DNA of 64,000 nucleotides from Petrolisthes cinctipes (lineage: Eukaryota > Arthropoda > Malacostraca > Decapoda > Porcellanidae), in contig JAWQEG010000073.1 of the NCBI GenBank assembly GCA_033782935.1, positions 81,850-145,849 on the forward strand, written 5' to 3'. Of the stretch, positions 12,301 to 27,300 are shown piece after piece. The notes beneath the pieces are model-generated. The model had not been told where the DNA came from and searched no databases. It saw nothing but the letters and a program-made list of their open reading frames with translations. The stretch's first letter is position 1; each line of letters starts with the position of its first letter. A program made the translations under genes and the position numbers.

Positions 12301-15300
12301 ATTTATTGTCTATTAATTAAGTTAACATTGGACAGTGATTTATAATTAATTTCCTATTAAATACAGCTACCATTTTGAAAAGGAATAATCCTTTCATAAT
12401 GAACAGTGTAAAGGAGGCAGTTCCTATGTGGTTTTGTAATGAAGCTTATTGGTAAATTCACATTCATTACTGCATTAATTCTTATTTAATAGCAAGCTAT
12501 AATCCTCAGTTATTAAATACGCTTTCAGTGAAATGTAGAAAATTTAAAGTATTTGTAGTTTTACAATGATATGCAGCTATGTGACTGACAATTACATATA
12601 GTAAATACAGTAGCTCTTTTTAAAGCCCAGATACATGTATAACTTAAATATGTCCTTTCTTGCTGCTAATTCTTCTTAGGGAAGGGCTTCACAGAATTTA
12701 CTTTATACTTAAAATATCATCATCCTTTAGTCACCTATGATTACAGTAATAAAATTTCCCAGGTTACTATACTCTGTAAAAACGTAATTCACTTTGAATC
12801 CCATTACTGTACATAAATATGTTCAAACAGTCCTGTGAGTGATGTCAGTATATGTGTAGTGTCATTATTTGTCAGAAACTTCCCTAGTCAAGTACAGTAT
12901 CAATCTTTCAGCATCCCATTTAATAACCATGAAATAATTTCCAATGTTAAATCTAAACTACCATTCTTGATTATGGTTTTCAGTGGTTATTTTAACTTTT
13001 TGAGCAGCATAAAAGTACACTGGAGATTCATTATTACATTATAATACTTGTGTTGAATGAAATATTAACCAATTCTGTTGGTGGTGGCTGGCGTGGCTAG
13101 TCCACGTGTCCTGTGACATACGGTAGCTAATTTACCTAGTTTTTTCCCAGCCGATAGTGTTAGTACCTGTGTTTATGAGTACATATGAATATCTTGACAG
13201 TGATGGTTTCTATGAACAAAAATGATCACTGTACTGTACAATCTTATTTCACCAAAACTTTCTTACACTGTAAACATAGAAACAATGCTAAACTGGCATC
13301 AGTGCTGTGCACAAACAAGCCATTACAGTGACTCTTGGGCTCTTAATGAGACAATGAAGAAATCAATCATATTACATACTGGAACTGCACTTTGCTTTTG
13401 CGTGTAAAACAAGTTTTATTTGCATAGAAATAATGATTAATGAAAAGGAAGAAAGATTACAATGAAAGGAAAATCCCATCATAAATTTGTTTTTGTGATA
13501 TATTCAGGTAAACTCTGCCACATTCAGTATACATAAGTTACAGACCCCAGTTCTAGACCATATAATTGAAATAGTAGCGAGCCCAAATGAGGCAGTGCTG
13601 ATAAGCATTGCAGCCCAGTTGGTTCAAAAATTTATTTCATTCCTTTGTTTGCAGCTTCTATGCTGTGTACACCTGGCATATGTGCCATGTGATCAACCCT
13701 AGAAAAATACTGTTCTATTAGCATTGCTTTTTGAAGGAAGGCAAACTACTCTGGTAATTGGGAAAACAAAAGTCATTGTAGATCATTTAGAACATTTACT
13801 GGCTGTACCCATTATCCACCTTTGTATGGATAGATAGGATTAACCTCAATGAACAAAAAAGATATATTTAGTCAAAATATTATAAAACTAAGATATGTGG
13901 GCAACATATACAGTATAGGTCTGCCAAAAATCATAGACATAAAAGCCTGGAATATTAACTCTCTTTATGAATGGAAATTTCCTTTCTTTTCGAGCAATTT
14001 CATCTTCATTAATTTTGTGTTTCCGTATACTGTATACCGAATTTATACATTTCAATTGGTAAGAGCTAAAGGTCAAGACAAGCCTGTAACTTGATTACCA
14101 AGAGGGATCTTTGAAGTGTTGCTATTAACATAATCATTGACAAATTCTAAATGACACTATACAGTGTTAACTGAGAGAAAAGGGCATAACTTTAGGGAGG
14201 TGATCAGGAAATTACATCATAATACTGTACCATACGTATAATGTATTCTGCAGACTGTTTCAGTGTACAGTACAGTAATTTACTCTTAAGCTACCATAAA
14301 GTTCATTTTATTCAGGACTTAAGAATACTCTTTCTTTGGATACAAGATCTTTCCATTAATGAGGCAGAGAGTGGGAATCTATCGTGTGTTTGCTTACAGT
14401 AAATTGATTTTGATAGTTTAGTTATTGAAATTTTGGAATTGACCTACTGGTCCCAGAGTTCCATGTGGCAGGTGTACAGTTTACCATAATTCCAAAGTGA
14501 TCTTGTTCACTATGTCACAAGATTGGCTGATCCGGTAGATTTTTATTCATTTATTTTTTTCATGTAGGCCTATACGTGGTTGATAAAGAGGGAGGAATGC
14601 TGATCAGCCATTTTGTTAGGTATGTCTGCCTGAGAAAATACTTGGGCTAGTGTAATAATGAGGGGCCAATGATGGAGTTTGTTTTGTAGTAACATTTGGA
14701 AAAATTGGTACACCCTAATTCATAGACTTTACTTATACAGTATCTCGCAACCAAAATGATTAGGTGGAATATTGTCAGCCTGAACAGTTACCACTGTTGC
14801 CTACTTGTGATCTCCTCAAAACGATTTGTTCAGTAGTGTGGATATCACTCGGTTAGAGAATGTCGAATAAGTCCTTTACCTTAGTACAGTACATACATCT
14901 TATTGTCTCCATGAATTCAAGTACAAGAATAAATTCAAAATAAGTTGGTGAGTAGTTTGGGTGTATGCAACCATGGAGTAGGGATGCATTTCTCTCTCCC
15001 TTACTATTTTTAACACAAACCCTTAGACAATAGACAGCAAGGGATTGTCTGTAATTTCTAAAGTGTTTGGCATTAGTGCAAGACATCAGCCGTTGTTATA
15101 TGTTAACCCTCTCATTCCCTGATGACACAATTTGTGTCTAACAGCTTCCTAGTACTGTACTAAGACACCCACCCTGGCTTGCTCAGACAACATGCTTGCG
15201 ACAACATAAAATATTTTCATTCAACTTTCTCCCTTGCCCTAAATTTACAAATGTTTTGTTGGGAAATTGATACTCACTAAAAATAAATAATTGATTTTCC

Positions 15301-18300
15301 TAATGAACGAAAAAAAAATCAACAATTAATTGTTAACTCGTTTATTCAATGCTGAATTTTCACAGATATAAATATATTTAGTCAATGCTTGTTGAGAGAA
15401 AGTTGTAATTGTAATGATATTCTTGAAAGAATTACACTTCTCTCTCCCATAGAAAGATTATCATGGCATACAGAACAGAAATATCTTTTGATACTTCACT
15501 GCACACTCAGTATCTGATGTTTTCATTCACTATTTGATATATATTTCAGTGCTGATTTTATTGGCAGTGTATGATGAGTGGAAGGTGTTGAACATATATT
15601 TACAAATTAATGCAAAAGTGATACTGCTCACTCTGTAAGATAGATTGTTTTAGTGTATGAATTTTTACCACAAATTATGTCATAAATATCACTTTACAGG
15701 ACATGAAAAACATTCAATATTAAAAACTGCTAATAACACTGCTATGACAAAGCATCCACTGATAAAAATTATCTGTTTGCCAAAATCACTGGGGAAAAGG
15801 AAGGAATTTACAATGATATAGGGAAGTGTACAGGGTACAGGGACATCCACATACAGTATTATGCAAGTGTATATCATAGCAAAAACAATATCACAACCAA
15901 TGTGATGGGAAGCACCTTACATCATCAAGGAACGAGTGGTTGAATCTTTCACTAAACCTTTGGAATCAATAGGGTTAATAGAAAGATATTAATCCGTGAA
16001 CCAAAGAAGGCTTCCCAAAGACAAATAATATTGTAATGCATCAACCATTATTTACGAGTCCAGTACTCCATAACCCCCTATCTGTACAGAAAGTTCTTTT
16101 TGCATTGAATTATAAGATAAGCCATTTGGTTATGTCCTTTACTCGCAGGGCACCCTGTATAGCATAGATGTGAAGGTTGTCCCTTAAAATATTGTGCCAG
16201 ATTCACGCAAGTCATTTTGTGACATATTCTAAGACAAATTAGTTTTTGTTGAATTTTTTAATGTGAAACAAGTATGGAGTCATAATAATACAGTATTGAT
16301 AATAATAACAACAGAATTTGTAATTGTCTGTACAATTTGAACCCTTGTTAGCAAAACAGTTTGAGTCAGAATAAGATCAGTCCTAACTTTGAGTTTGTCA
16401 CAAGTTTTTCAGGACACCTAATATGTAGAGGCTCTGTGTAGTCAGTATATTCGAGACTTGTTCGTATATAAATAAAATCAAAGATTGAAAGATCATTATA
16501 CCAGTTCATTGTAATGACTGATAGGCAGAAACATACAACTATTTACACTGACCTCACAAACTGCAGTACAGTATAGGTAATGTGTACAGTTGTGAGCCAT
16601 AATTTCTAACTATCTTCGGAAAGACTGAGAAGTATCATAAGGTACTGTAACATGAGTGAGCCTGCATAGCTGAACAATTCAAGAGCATAACAGAACTTTT
16701 CTGATATTATATTAGATTGTCTTGGGTTTTGTGCTCAGCCAAAGTGAACTGGACATTGTGGCTCACAATTGTTCAGTATGGTACTTTATTAATCACGCTA
16801 AGAGAAACATATAGCAAGTAACATAACACAGTATGTGACCATTAATTAATGGAAAGAGAAAAATTTACTTTGGCAATATTGTATGTATGTCTCAAGTTAA
16901 CTAGTAGAATATCATAGTATGCTACCACTACAAATTACTGAAGAGAGAAGCATTTATCTGGGCAATATATATGTCTCAAGTTGACCAGTACCAAAAAGGC
17001 AAGCAACATTTTCAGCTAGAAATTAAAGTATTGAACTTGATCATATACAGTATAAAGAATGAAATAAGTAAGTTTAGATTGTGTCAAGTAATTACTATAA
17101 AATGTTATAATCATTAGAAGTTAGATTTAATTCCTATATTACGTATTGTTTTCCCATTGTCTTTATTTCGTCTCTTCCATTTGCGCCAAGTAGATTTTGT
17201 TCTATCCCTACCTAATTTCTGCATGGAAATCTTGCTTTTTCGTGAAGCTTGTCAATTCTGCTTTGCATGCATTTTGTAGACTTATGTGCATGAATGTGAA
17301 CCATGCATGGATTTATTGGATTTAGCTGGTACCTGCAAGTACAGAATATGTTATGTTTAGTTTGTTCAGTTTTGTAATGCTTGAGGTGCAGCCTTGTTGG
17401 CTTATGTAGCATAGTACTCATGTTCTTGATGAAGTGGATGGCATATAGTACCGTACTGTATATTGTACAGGTGTATTCAGTGTGTTTGCAGTACTGTACA
17501 TACATATTGTTTTCATAGTTTTCCAGTTTAAAGTTTAACTGCATCTGAGTGAATAGTGCAAATTGATTGCTCCTTGACAGTCAGTTTGTGTAATTTACTA
17601 GATCATGAATATTGCCTAATTCAGAGTTGCACTCTGAAAATACTACAACTTGTTGCACTATTTTAGACAACGTAATTTTAAATAAGAATTCTAATAAACT
17701 TGGAATGCCTATTTATTTGGGGGGAGTTGACTTATATGAACATGGCTTATTTTATTCTTGCTAATTGCTCTTGTAAATACATTTATGAGCAGCTGTGACT
17801 GACCTTTATGCAAAACCTGACAAAGTAGTGGCATGGGCAATATCTTACAAAACTGTTGTGTGTTGTCTGCGTATATTCAGTCCTACCTGACATTAATTGA
17901 TAAAGGAAGGTTTTATCGTACTGGTAATGTGATTAATGGATCTCTTGGCATGTAACCAATCCTTTAGTTACAGTCACTGTTGCATAAAGCTTTAGTTCAC
18001 AAAGTACTGTCTGGTAAAACTGGGAGAACAAAAGTAAGGTGGACCAGGTAGAACTTTATTACCAGATTGTACAGAACACTTTAGAAGCATGAGCTGCTCT
18101 GTGGCTTTTTTTGTTTTGCTTTGAAAGGAACCGGAAATATTTTACAGTAAATAACCCATGGTGTCCACTCCAATCATCATATCCAAATCCCCGCAGGTAG
18201 GGACAGCTTATAACATGTGAATGAACTTAAAATTCAGACATTAATCGATGTAGGGTTCCTAAAAGTTATTCCAGTTACTGCAAAATTTGCTTAATTTCTC

Positions 18301-21300
18301 AGTCCTTGCTTCAGCATTGAGAATTATATTACTGTATAGATTGCAAAAATGTTTTATTTTATTTTATTTCTTTACCTTTGGTTTATAATCTAGTGCATCG
18401 AAAGACTGTTCATTAAAGAAATTTTGTTTACTGTATATGTACATGGATCTTTAAAACAGTACTACATTATAACCATACTAATATCTAATGGTAATGTAAG
18501 TACATGTACAGTACCATAAACTAGAAAATAATGCATGTCCCTCCTGAGAATACAAAGTCTATTAGGGAATTTCTTTAATTATTGGTATTTGAAATCTAAA
18601 TTTAGGTAATTTATACATCATTGAACTGGAGAAATCTTGAACAGAATTGTATTCTACCAGTAATGAGGAATATTGAAATAGGATTACTGAACAGTACATA
18701 ATTTGTCAGATGAAAACAAATAATACCAAGATTTGGTTCAATTATCAATAAGTTGTAGGATGTTTTGCTGAATGTCGATTGTGTATATGAAATGTTAGAG
18801 TGAATGTGGGTAGAAATTTGACTTGGGAGGGTTACAGTGTTGTGAGCAGATAGGATGGGAATGTGAAAGTGTGGAGTGGGATTTTAGTTTAGGAGGGTGA
18901 ATGTGAAATGGGAATTTGGTGTTTGAAGAGGGTGAGAATGTGGAATGAGAGAAAACATTTCGGTTACAGTACATATTTTACCTAACATACAGTAACTTCA
19001 TTCATTTTTATCTTGGGCAGTACAGTATTTTGTATCAGTGTTTGAGGTGGATTTAGACACTACTTTTAATGGTACATCTATTAATAATAGTCAGGTTTAA
19101 CATCAGTTACAAAAAAATTTGAGTTACAAATATATTTGTCTGTTTCAAAGACACAGCTTCTAGAAGTGAATATACATAGTACAGTACAGTAGTATAATGC
19201 AGCCTAAAATAAGCTTTGTGTTCTCTACTTATGTTTTACCTTCTTGGTGTAAGACTTATACAAAATATTTAATTATTTTTATTATTATAATACAGTACAT
19301 CCTTAGAGTAGTATTTTCAGTTTGTATTCTGTTTTATTTATAGTCTTTGCTAAAACTTGAAAATAATCAAAACCAGTAATAATTGTTAAAATATTTAAAA
19401 AGATAACTTCAGATTTACAGAAAAAGTACTTACTGTACAGTAATACCAAATTGTTCTGATTAACATATATTATTTTCTTAGGCGATATCAAGTTGAAGTC
19501 TGAGGATTCACTTCAGTGACACTTGCAGTAACCCTCTTGTTGCCTTTCCTCCACAGAAAATCTACACTGACTTTGAACTACAAGGCATCATGGAGGAGAA
19601 ACTAAACACCAAGACATACCAGACCATTAGTCAGCGTATGGGCACAGAGGAGGCCGCATGTGCACTTTTAGAGGGCAGCAGACGGGGTGACGATGAGTGA
19701 GTACCATACACTACTACACCTCATAGTACAGTACTAGTATTTACATATACTATAGTACTGGAATTCCTAAGTAGAATTCTTTTGATAAGAATAATTGAAG
19801 TGGTCATAGTATTGGGAGGGAGATAGTACTGTAGTCAGTTTGGGGAGGGTTATAGTATGTAGGCAATAATTGTTGAGGAGCAATATTTTATAGGATACAG
19901 GTTGAAGTCTCAGAGATGAAGTCCAAGATCACCATTGAAAATGTTAAAGATAACAGCAAAGGAAATATGCTGCTTAATTTGAGAGAATTTGATGGCCTAC
20001 TGAAGCAGTCCTCAAGCAGAATAATGCAAAACAGCAGAGACAGCGATATAATCCCAGGAGGGGAAAGACAATAACTTGGTTTTCCTTTTCTTCTCAATTT
20101 GGTCTGCCACCTGGACACAACATCCAAGTGAAGGGCCTGCATTTACATGACTTAAGATGGTATAAACAACAGGTTACTCATTGCTCATTACTAACAATTA
20201 TTATTATTAGCTTCCTTGACATTTGTACATTTGGACTCCTACACAGAGAAAGTGAACATCAGAATCCTTGGCCAACAGATCAACCATATTGTGATTTCCT
20301 GCAGTACTGTATTATACTGAAGGATCACTGAGACTAACATTAGCTACAAAACCCATAGCCTAGTTTTAATATAATAAAAGCCAGAGCATAGTCAGCTAAG
20401 TGGTTGATGTCCCTCATCAAATTTAAGGTAGGGAATGAAGGAGTTGACTGAAACACCAGTGTAACACTATATCATCCCACATTTACATCAAACACTTCAG
20501 AAGAACTTCAAGATTAATAAAAAGCTTCCTGTTCTTCCTCCTTTACTTTCCAGGACACATACAGGTTCATAGTGAATTCATACATTTTTACACATACTGT
20601 ACACTCAGTAAAGCACAGCCCTGTCTGCTCCAAGAGAATAAATTTTGAAAGATTCCAAATTTTGGTGGAAGATGAAAGTGGGGGATTCACATGAAGATGT
20701 GCATTTTTGACCTCAGTTATTGTAAAGTGATAAATGGTATTTCTTTGGAGGCAGCCATACTAACACTTAACAGGTCAGCAAAATGCTTTTTCTTACTCTT
20801 TTATTGGCCTCAGTTAAGGAATGAATATATCATCCTGGAACAGTAAGATCATCGAGTGGTGCTCAAGTGGACTCCTATTGAATTTTGTCCTCTTTACTGT
20901 ATTTCGTCTGCAAAAATTTTCCAGTACATGAGAAGATAATATTGTATGAGTAAAAGTTCTGTACAGTACTGGTACCGGTATATCAGTAGTAAATGGGATG
21001 AACATCACATTTCTCTTTGTTAGAAGTACAGTACTGTAATTAGATACAGATATATCATGCTGTGTAAAAAATGCACTATTAATTGCTAATATGGTCCACT
21101 ATTTTCCCTCCCCTTTGCATGTCATTCACAGTAATCAGTCGTATGTATATCACTCCAAATTCTGCCTCCCACCTGCACGATATGATAGTACAGTAGTTTT
21201 AGTGCTCATGGAGAACAGGCATATGTATTATACTGTATATTTATGTATATTCATGGCATATTATGTAGCAAGATTTTTATTATATCTCGTAGAAATGTTC

Positions 21301-24300
21301 ACACCATGAACATTAAGGAACGTATGATGGTAATGTACAGTATACATGTGAATATTGTTGCAGAACTTTTGAGCATTATACAAAGCTGGTGTAATGTTTG
21401 TGGGCTTGTTTCACAGGAAAACTTAAAAAAGTTAAACTCATCTCTGTATTTGAGATACAGATGAGATATTGAATTACTTTCAGTGTCTTGTGAAAATATG
21501 TTTATAGCATCGTGTACAAGTTTTGGCTATATGCTTCTCCCTCCAATAAGGCTGCTGCCGAGTATATTAGAAGCTTTCATATTATATTTATATGACAGAG
21601 TTTTGAGGAAAGAAATATTTTGCATTATCAAGGTGGATAAACCTCATTTTTGAGTTGTGATCAACTTCTAGATTTGTGAAATGAGTTGAGATGGAGTTGA
21701 TGCAGTATTGTTATGGGGTTAACATGACTCTCCCCACTGCTAGTGAAGTGTTACCCCAAGGACAGTAAACTCTTGTTATGCATTGGGATTATTTGCATGA
21801 GGTGTATTTTATCCAATGAATTCATGGAAACTAATTCTACCTGAGCTTAGCCATGATAAGTCCTGTAGCTCATACTTATGTGACAGGAGGGTGTTACCCC
21901 TCCACATATGGTTTAAGGGCAATGATGAGCCTCAAACTCCAGCCAATAAGGCACAAGACACATGTTCAGAATACCACGACTACAAGTACTACTCCAGGTT
22001 TAAAGATATCTTGACCCTGGGAAAAATAAAATATATTGGACCATAAACTCACCTGAAAAATCAGTGTGTAGGTGAAGTGCTGCCCTACAGTTTACTGTAC
22101 AGTAATATACTGTATATTCAGAGATGTATATGAATATTTAGCATGCATGAGTGAAGCTGTGTGCTGTACAGGTATACAAAGCTGTGCATAACAAGGGTTT
22201 CCTGTATTGTAACAATATAGAAACTCATAGATAGTGGCTCCTATTTGATCTTTACCATACAATTGTACAGTATTTGAGATTCCTTTCCATAGGGAAGTTT
22301 TGAGCCAGATTACAAAATTCACAACTCAGTTCGTTGCTCGGCTTATCTAATGTTAAATGATTAACAAATAAGTGCTACATTAGCAGTGCATGAAAGCTGT
22401 TCTGTATACTGTAATGAACCTGAGGCCAAATGTTGAATGATACAGTATTCGCATTCTTTTCATATTGAATGCTGTTGTATGGAGTCTATTTTCAAAATGA
22501 GGAACCTTTGCAATACTGCCTCTGATTCTCATGTGTGAACTGTGAACATGACTTCATACTTGAGATTACTGTACATTATTTGTATAGTACAGTACTGTAA
22601 TGTATGGCTAAGAACTGACATGTACTGTACAGTCAGAGAGTAAATTATCTGAACCTCATTTGGGGCTTCTGACAACAGCCACAAGGGTAAACATGAAAGT
22701 GGTAGACAAAATTCATGAATGATTACATGGCAGTAATTGATATTGCAATACATCAGCAAGTCACACACAATGATGCAAACATTACCCCTCTATTCACGGA
22801 TATTGTCTACCACTGGCACGTTGAATCTTAGGGTTGTTGTCACAGTGACTGTTATTAGTCTTTAGATACTTTGTTCACTGACTGTACATTATGCCGTCTA
22901 TAATATGTTTTGAGTCGGATCATAGCTAATTAAATTTCAGTATCATAAGTACTGTAAATAGCTTTGACACTCCACTATCAGACAGAAATTATATTTCTTC
23001 ATCTTTGATACATTTCCATTTAGCCTTGAATACAGCTGCATGGTATTCTTTTGCTGTCAGTTGTATTGTAAATTATATTATAAGTATACAGTGCTGTAAG
23101 TTCATATGGTTTATTTAGTTCATATTATGCAGGGCAAAAACCTGTTTAGAAAATAATTTAGTTTTTAGTGTCTTGTTACATGAAAATACAAAAGCAACTT
23201 ACACTTTAAGATCTAATTCTTATAAGACCCCAAACAGCTCTAGATATGTACTTAGTAGTTTCAACCTTCTGTCCCTTAAGCCACCTAAAGTACCATACAA
23301 TCATAAATCCTCACCAGTAGTTTCACCCATACCACTAGTGTTGACCATCCCAATCTTGCCCTTACTGACCCTGTTTTTCCCTTCCACTCACCACCCAGCC
23401 TTCCAGAGGGGGCTGAAGGAGAGTAAGTAATATCCTGCCACAGCTTTCTGGGCTTGCTGCATTATCTGTGTGCCTGTCCAGTTTCAGGATAGCATCAATG
23501 TTTTTTTCTCGTACAGTAATTCATAACCAGTCAGGAATCAGATATACATACCTGGGATAAAACATCAATACAGAATGTTGTCACAGGTACAGTATCTCGT
23601 TATTGAAAGCTGTAGGGTAACTGTAATCTCTGTATTATCATATTTACTCTGACTTGACACCAAGTTACTGACATAGCTTACAAAGTGTTGTTCACATTGC
23701 AGAATTTTTAGCAAGTGTTTACAAATTGTGTCAAAATCTGTATGTGAGATTCCCTGAAAGCAATGGTCCTGAAACTGATGCTGTGTGCTTATAGCTTTTT
23801 AGAATAGCAGTCTTTTATTTTTACCATTTGCTTGACATGAAACTCCCTTCTGTTTTGCTTGCTGTCCAGCCTTTAATCAACTAAGCCCACATTTTTAAAA
23901 ATAATTTGTGGGTTTAGTGTCTATTTTCAGTGAAGAAAGACTGTAAACTGTAGTATTAATGGGTGAGGAAAATGTTCATGTGTCAAATCATTTTTTTACG
24001 TATCGACTATGATGAATGGTACAGTATTTCGTTTTGAATATACAGTAGAATGGAAAGTTGCAAATGACACTGGGTATCAAATATACAGTCTCACCTATTG
24101 AAATAATTGATTGTTGCCTAGTGTATTGGAATAGAATTCACATTTACAAATAAACGTATACTGTACTGTGTTAACTACTGTTCTGTAGAAAGATTATACA
24201 GTACGGTATATAACTCATAACTTTATTTTAAGCAAATTATAATTTTATTTCAATAGAAAAATACATTAAGCTGTATTATTTAGTAAAAACTGTCTCTACA

Positions 24301-27300
24301 GTTCATAATTATTATTTTAAAGTAGTGGATAGTACAGCAGCCCCGAGTTCCTGAGGAACTTCAACATCAACAACTCATAATGTTCCTCTACACAACGAAA
24401 TGTAGCAAAAATAAATACTTTGTAAACAAAATACAGTACTGTACTATCCACTACTTTTATAAAAATAATGAAATATAGACAGTTACTACTAAATAATATA
24501 GCATAATGTATTTTTCTATTGAATTGAAATGATAATTTGATTAAAATAAAGTTAGTTACAGTCACAGTCTTAGGGTAGTGTATTTATGGGGAAGCCTCAT
24601 TTCTACAAGTGGTGAGCCTTGCATGTACTATACTGTGGGATTATAATTTGCCTGATGTTAGTCATAAGAATATACAGTACTCTGGTCTATTTTCTATGGT
24701 CATTATAATTCTTCAATAATGTTTGTAGGTTAATTGAAAAGTGTAGCATCAGCTCACATAGACTAGGCCTAATGTAGCACAATACATGTACAGTGTACAG
24801 TATATTTTTTCCATATTGGTAGTAACATGAATATGGTATGTACTCTACTTCATGTATACAAACATATAGCATAGCTGCAGAAATAGCTTCATGTATTGTT
24901 CAGCATATAGTACTGTAAACCAGTAACTTTACCCCATTTAGTTAGTATTAATAACATCTAGGAATGAATAGGGGATAAGAGGTTAATACAGTTTCTAGTT
25001 TTGTGGCTTTAAATACTTCATTTCTTATAGTTTTAGTTCACCATAAATAAAGACCAAGGACAGTAACAAGAAAGCATCATGTGACATGCTTGCTAATATA
25101 ATTTTATGGATTCTTATAAAACTTTGTAACTGAGAACAAAACTAGACACAATTTTTTTCAACAATGAAATTAATGTTGTTTAGCATACATGTTGATTTAA
25201 TGTATGTTACTATGTACTTGTAATATATACTTATAAACTGGCTGATGATTGCTTCAAAATGACTAGTATTGCTGTAACTGGTTTCATTTTAGTATGATGT
25301 GGTGTGCTAAATGTATCCATGATCTTTGCATTATATATAGTGTTTGATACTTTGTAATAAATACATATATGTTAACCATACTCATTGCATTGTATAACAA
25401 ACTATTAGTATTCAAAATTCAAGACTTCTGGCCCCTTTAGCTCAGGGGCTTAAACCAGTATTGCATGGGGAAAATTTATCCAGTCTTTATCTAAGAAAAA
25501 AACACTGCCACTCAGTTATTATTCCATCATACCAATAGTTGTAGGTAAACTACATTAGTTTACTCAATTCTTTGTGCTGATGACTGTACAATACAGTACT
25601 TATGTATTCATAGTGAAATCCTGTTTATGCTGCACATCTTGAAATAATTTCACTCCAATATTAGGTAGTATCATATCACTTAAATGAGTTTCCTAGAATT
25701 AAAATATTATAGAAAACTGTGCTTGAATAGTTAGTGGATCATTAAGTAAAGTTAGAGACAACATTAACATACTAACTATCTGACTGACTAATGAACCCTT
25801 GACCTACCACACCAGGGACTATCCTGAGACGGGGATAGATGATGATATGGAGAAAAAACCCAAGGTTACTGCACAGCTCAGTCAGACCCTTGGAGATGAT
25901 CCTGCAAATTACGTTGCTAAGGTAAGTGATTATTGTTGTTCTTTATTGCTGTTGAAGTATCTCGAGCTGTCTGGCCGGACAGCCCCGAGCCCCTGAGGAA
26001 GGCCATGGCCTGAACCGGGCTTTCCCGCAGTGCACTCAGAGAGTGTATGTTGTGTTGTTGGCGAGTGTGGTTGTGTGCATTGCAGTCTTCCGTAATGTGT
26101 TAAATAGAATGGGGTGCTGTGTTGCATCCCAAACAGGCATCCACAATGGCTCCATCCAGCTTCTTCTGATATGTCAGAAGGGCTGGGTGGTGGCCACATT
26201 GCAGCCTGGCCAGGTGGACTCTGTCCTCACTGAAAAGGGAGGATTCGGATGGGTGGATGTCAGGAGGTCGTGCAAGCAGCTGAGTGTTTTTCTTGAGTGT
26301 TTGGATGGATTGGTGAGTGATTTGAGTATGGATATGTTCATGGAGACTGGTTTGGGGTGGGCAGGGTGTAAGAGACAATAGTATTTGTGTATAATATCCT
26401 GTACTGGGTGTTGTTTTGATGGTCCTTGGCATGTGTGGGTGTTCTGCCATGTAGTGTAGTGGGTGGTGTGGGTTTGTGTGCCTCTCATGTCAAGGTGGTC
26501 CTTGATCTTGAGGACTTTGGTTTCATGGTGTAGATGGTCTGTACAGTAGGTGTGATAGCTGTGCAGCCTGTGATTATCTTTAAGGCTCTGTTCTGTATGG
26601 TCTGAAGGATGTTGAGATAAGTCTCAGTGAGGCTTGAGGCCCAGTCATGGTTTGCATAATTCATCACTGATCGGATATATTGTTTGTACACTGTGGTTGT
26701 GGTTTCTTTGTTGTGTCCAAATGTTGTGCTGGCAAGTGAGCTGAGGGCGTGAATTAAGTCTTTGCAGGCATTTGTTTTTGATAATTTTAATTTGTTGTTT
26801 GAATGACATGGATGTGTTGTATGTTATGCCAAATATTTTGTGTGTGTGTGTGTGGTATAGGTGTGTTATGTCATCTGCATAGGAAGCTATGTGTATTTGT
26901 GGGTCTGGGGTGTTAGTAAGTCATGCATGTATAAATTGAAAAGAGTGGGTAATAGTACAGATCTTTGGGGAACACCATTAGTGAAACTTCTAATGTTAGA
27001 TGACTGACCAGCAAATTTAACATGGGCTACTCTTTCTCCCAGTAAATTGGCTAGCCATCTTTTTGTGTTGTTATGCATGTTTGTGTTGTATATTTTGTTT
27101 GTGAGGTTGTGGGGGGGGAGAGCATTGAATGTTTTACTAATGTCCAATTTGACGAGGAGTGTTATGTGTGGGGGTCTATCTGAGGTGATGCCATCATAGA
27201 TTCTTTTTGTGAGGTCAGTGAAACGAGTGTTTGTTGAGTGTAGTGGTCTGAAACTATGTCGTGAGGATGCAAGGGGAATGTGTGGTGTGATTAGACTAAT

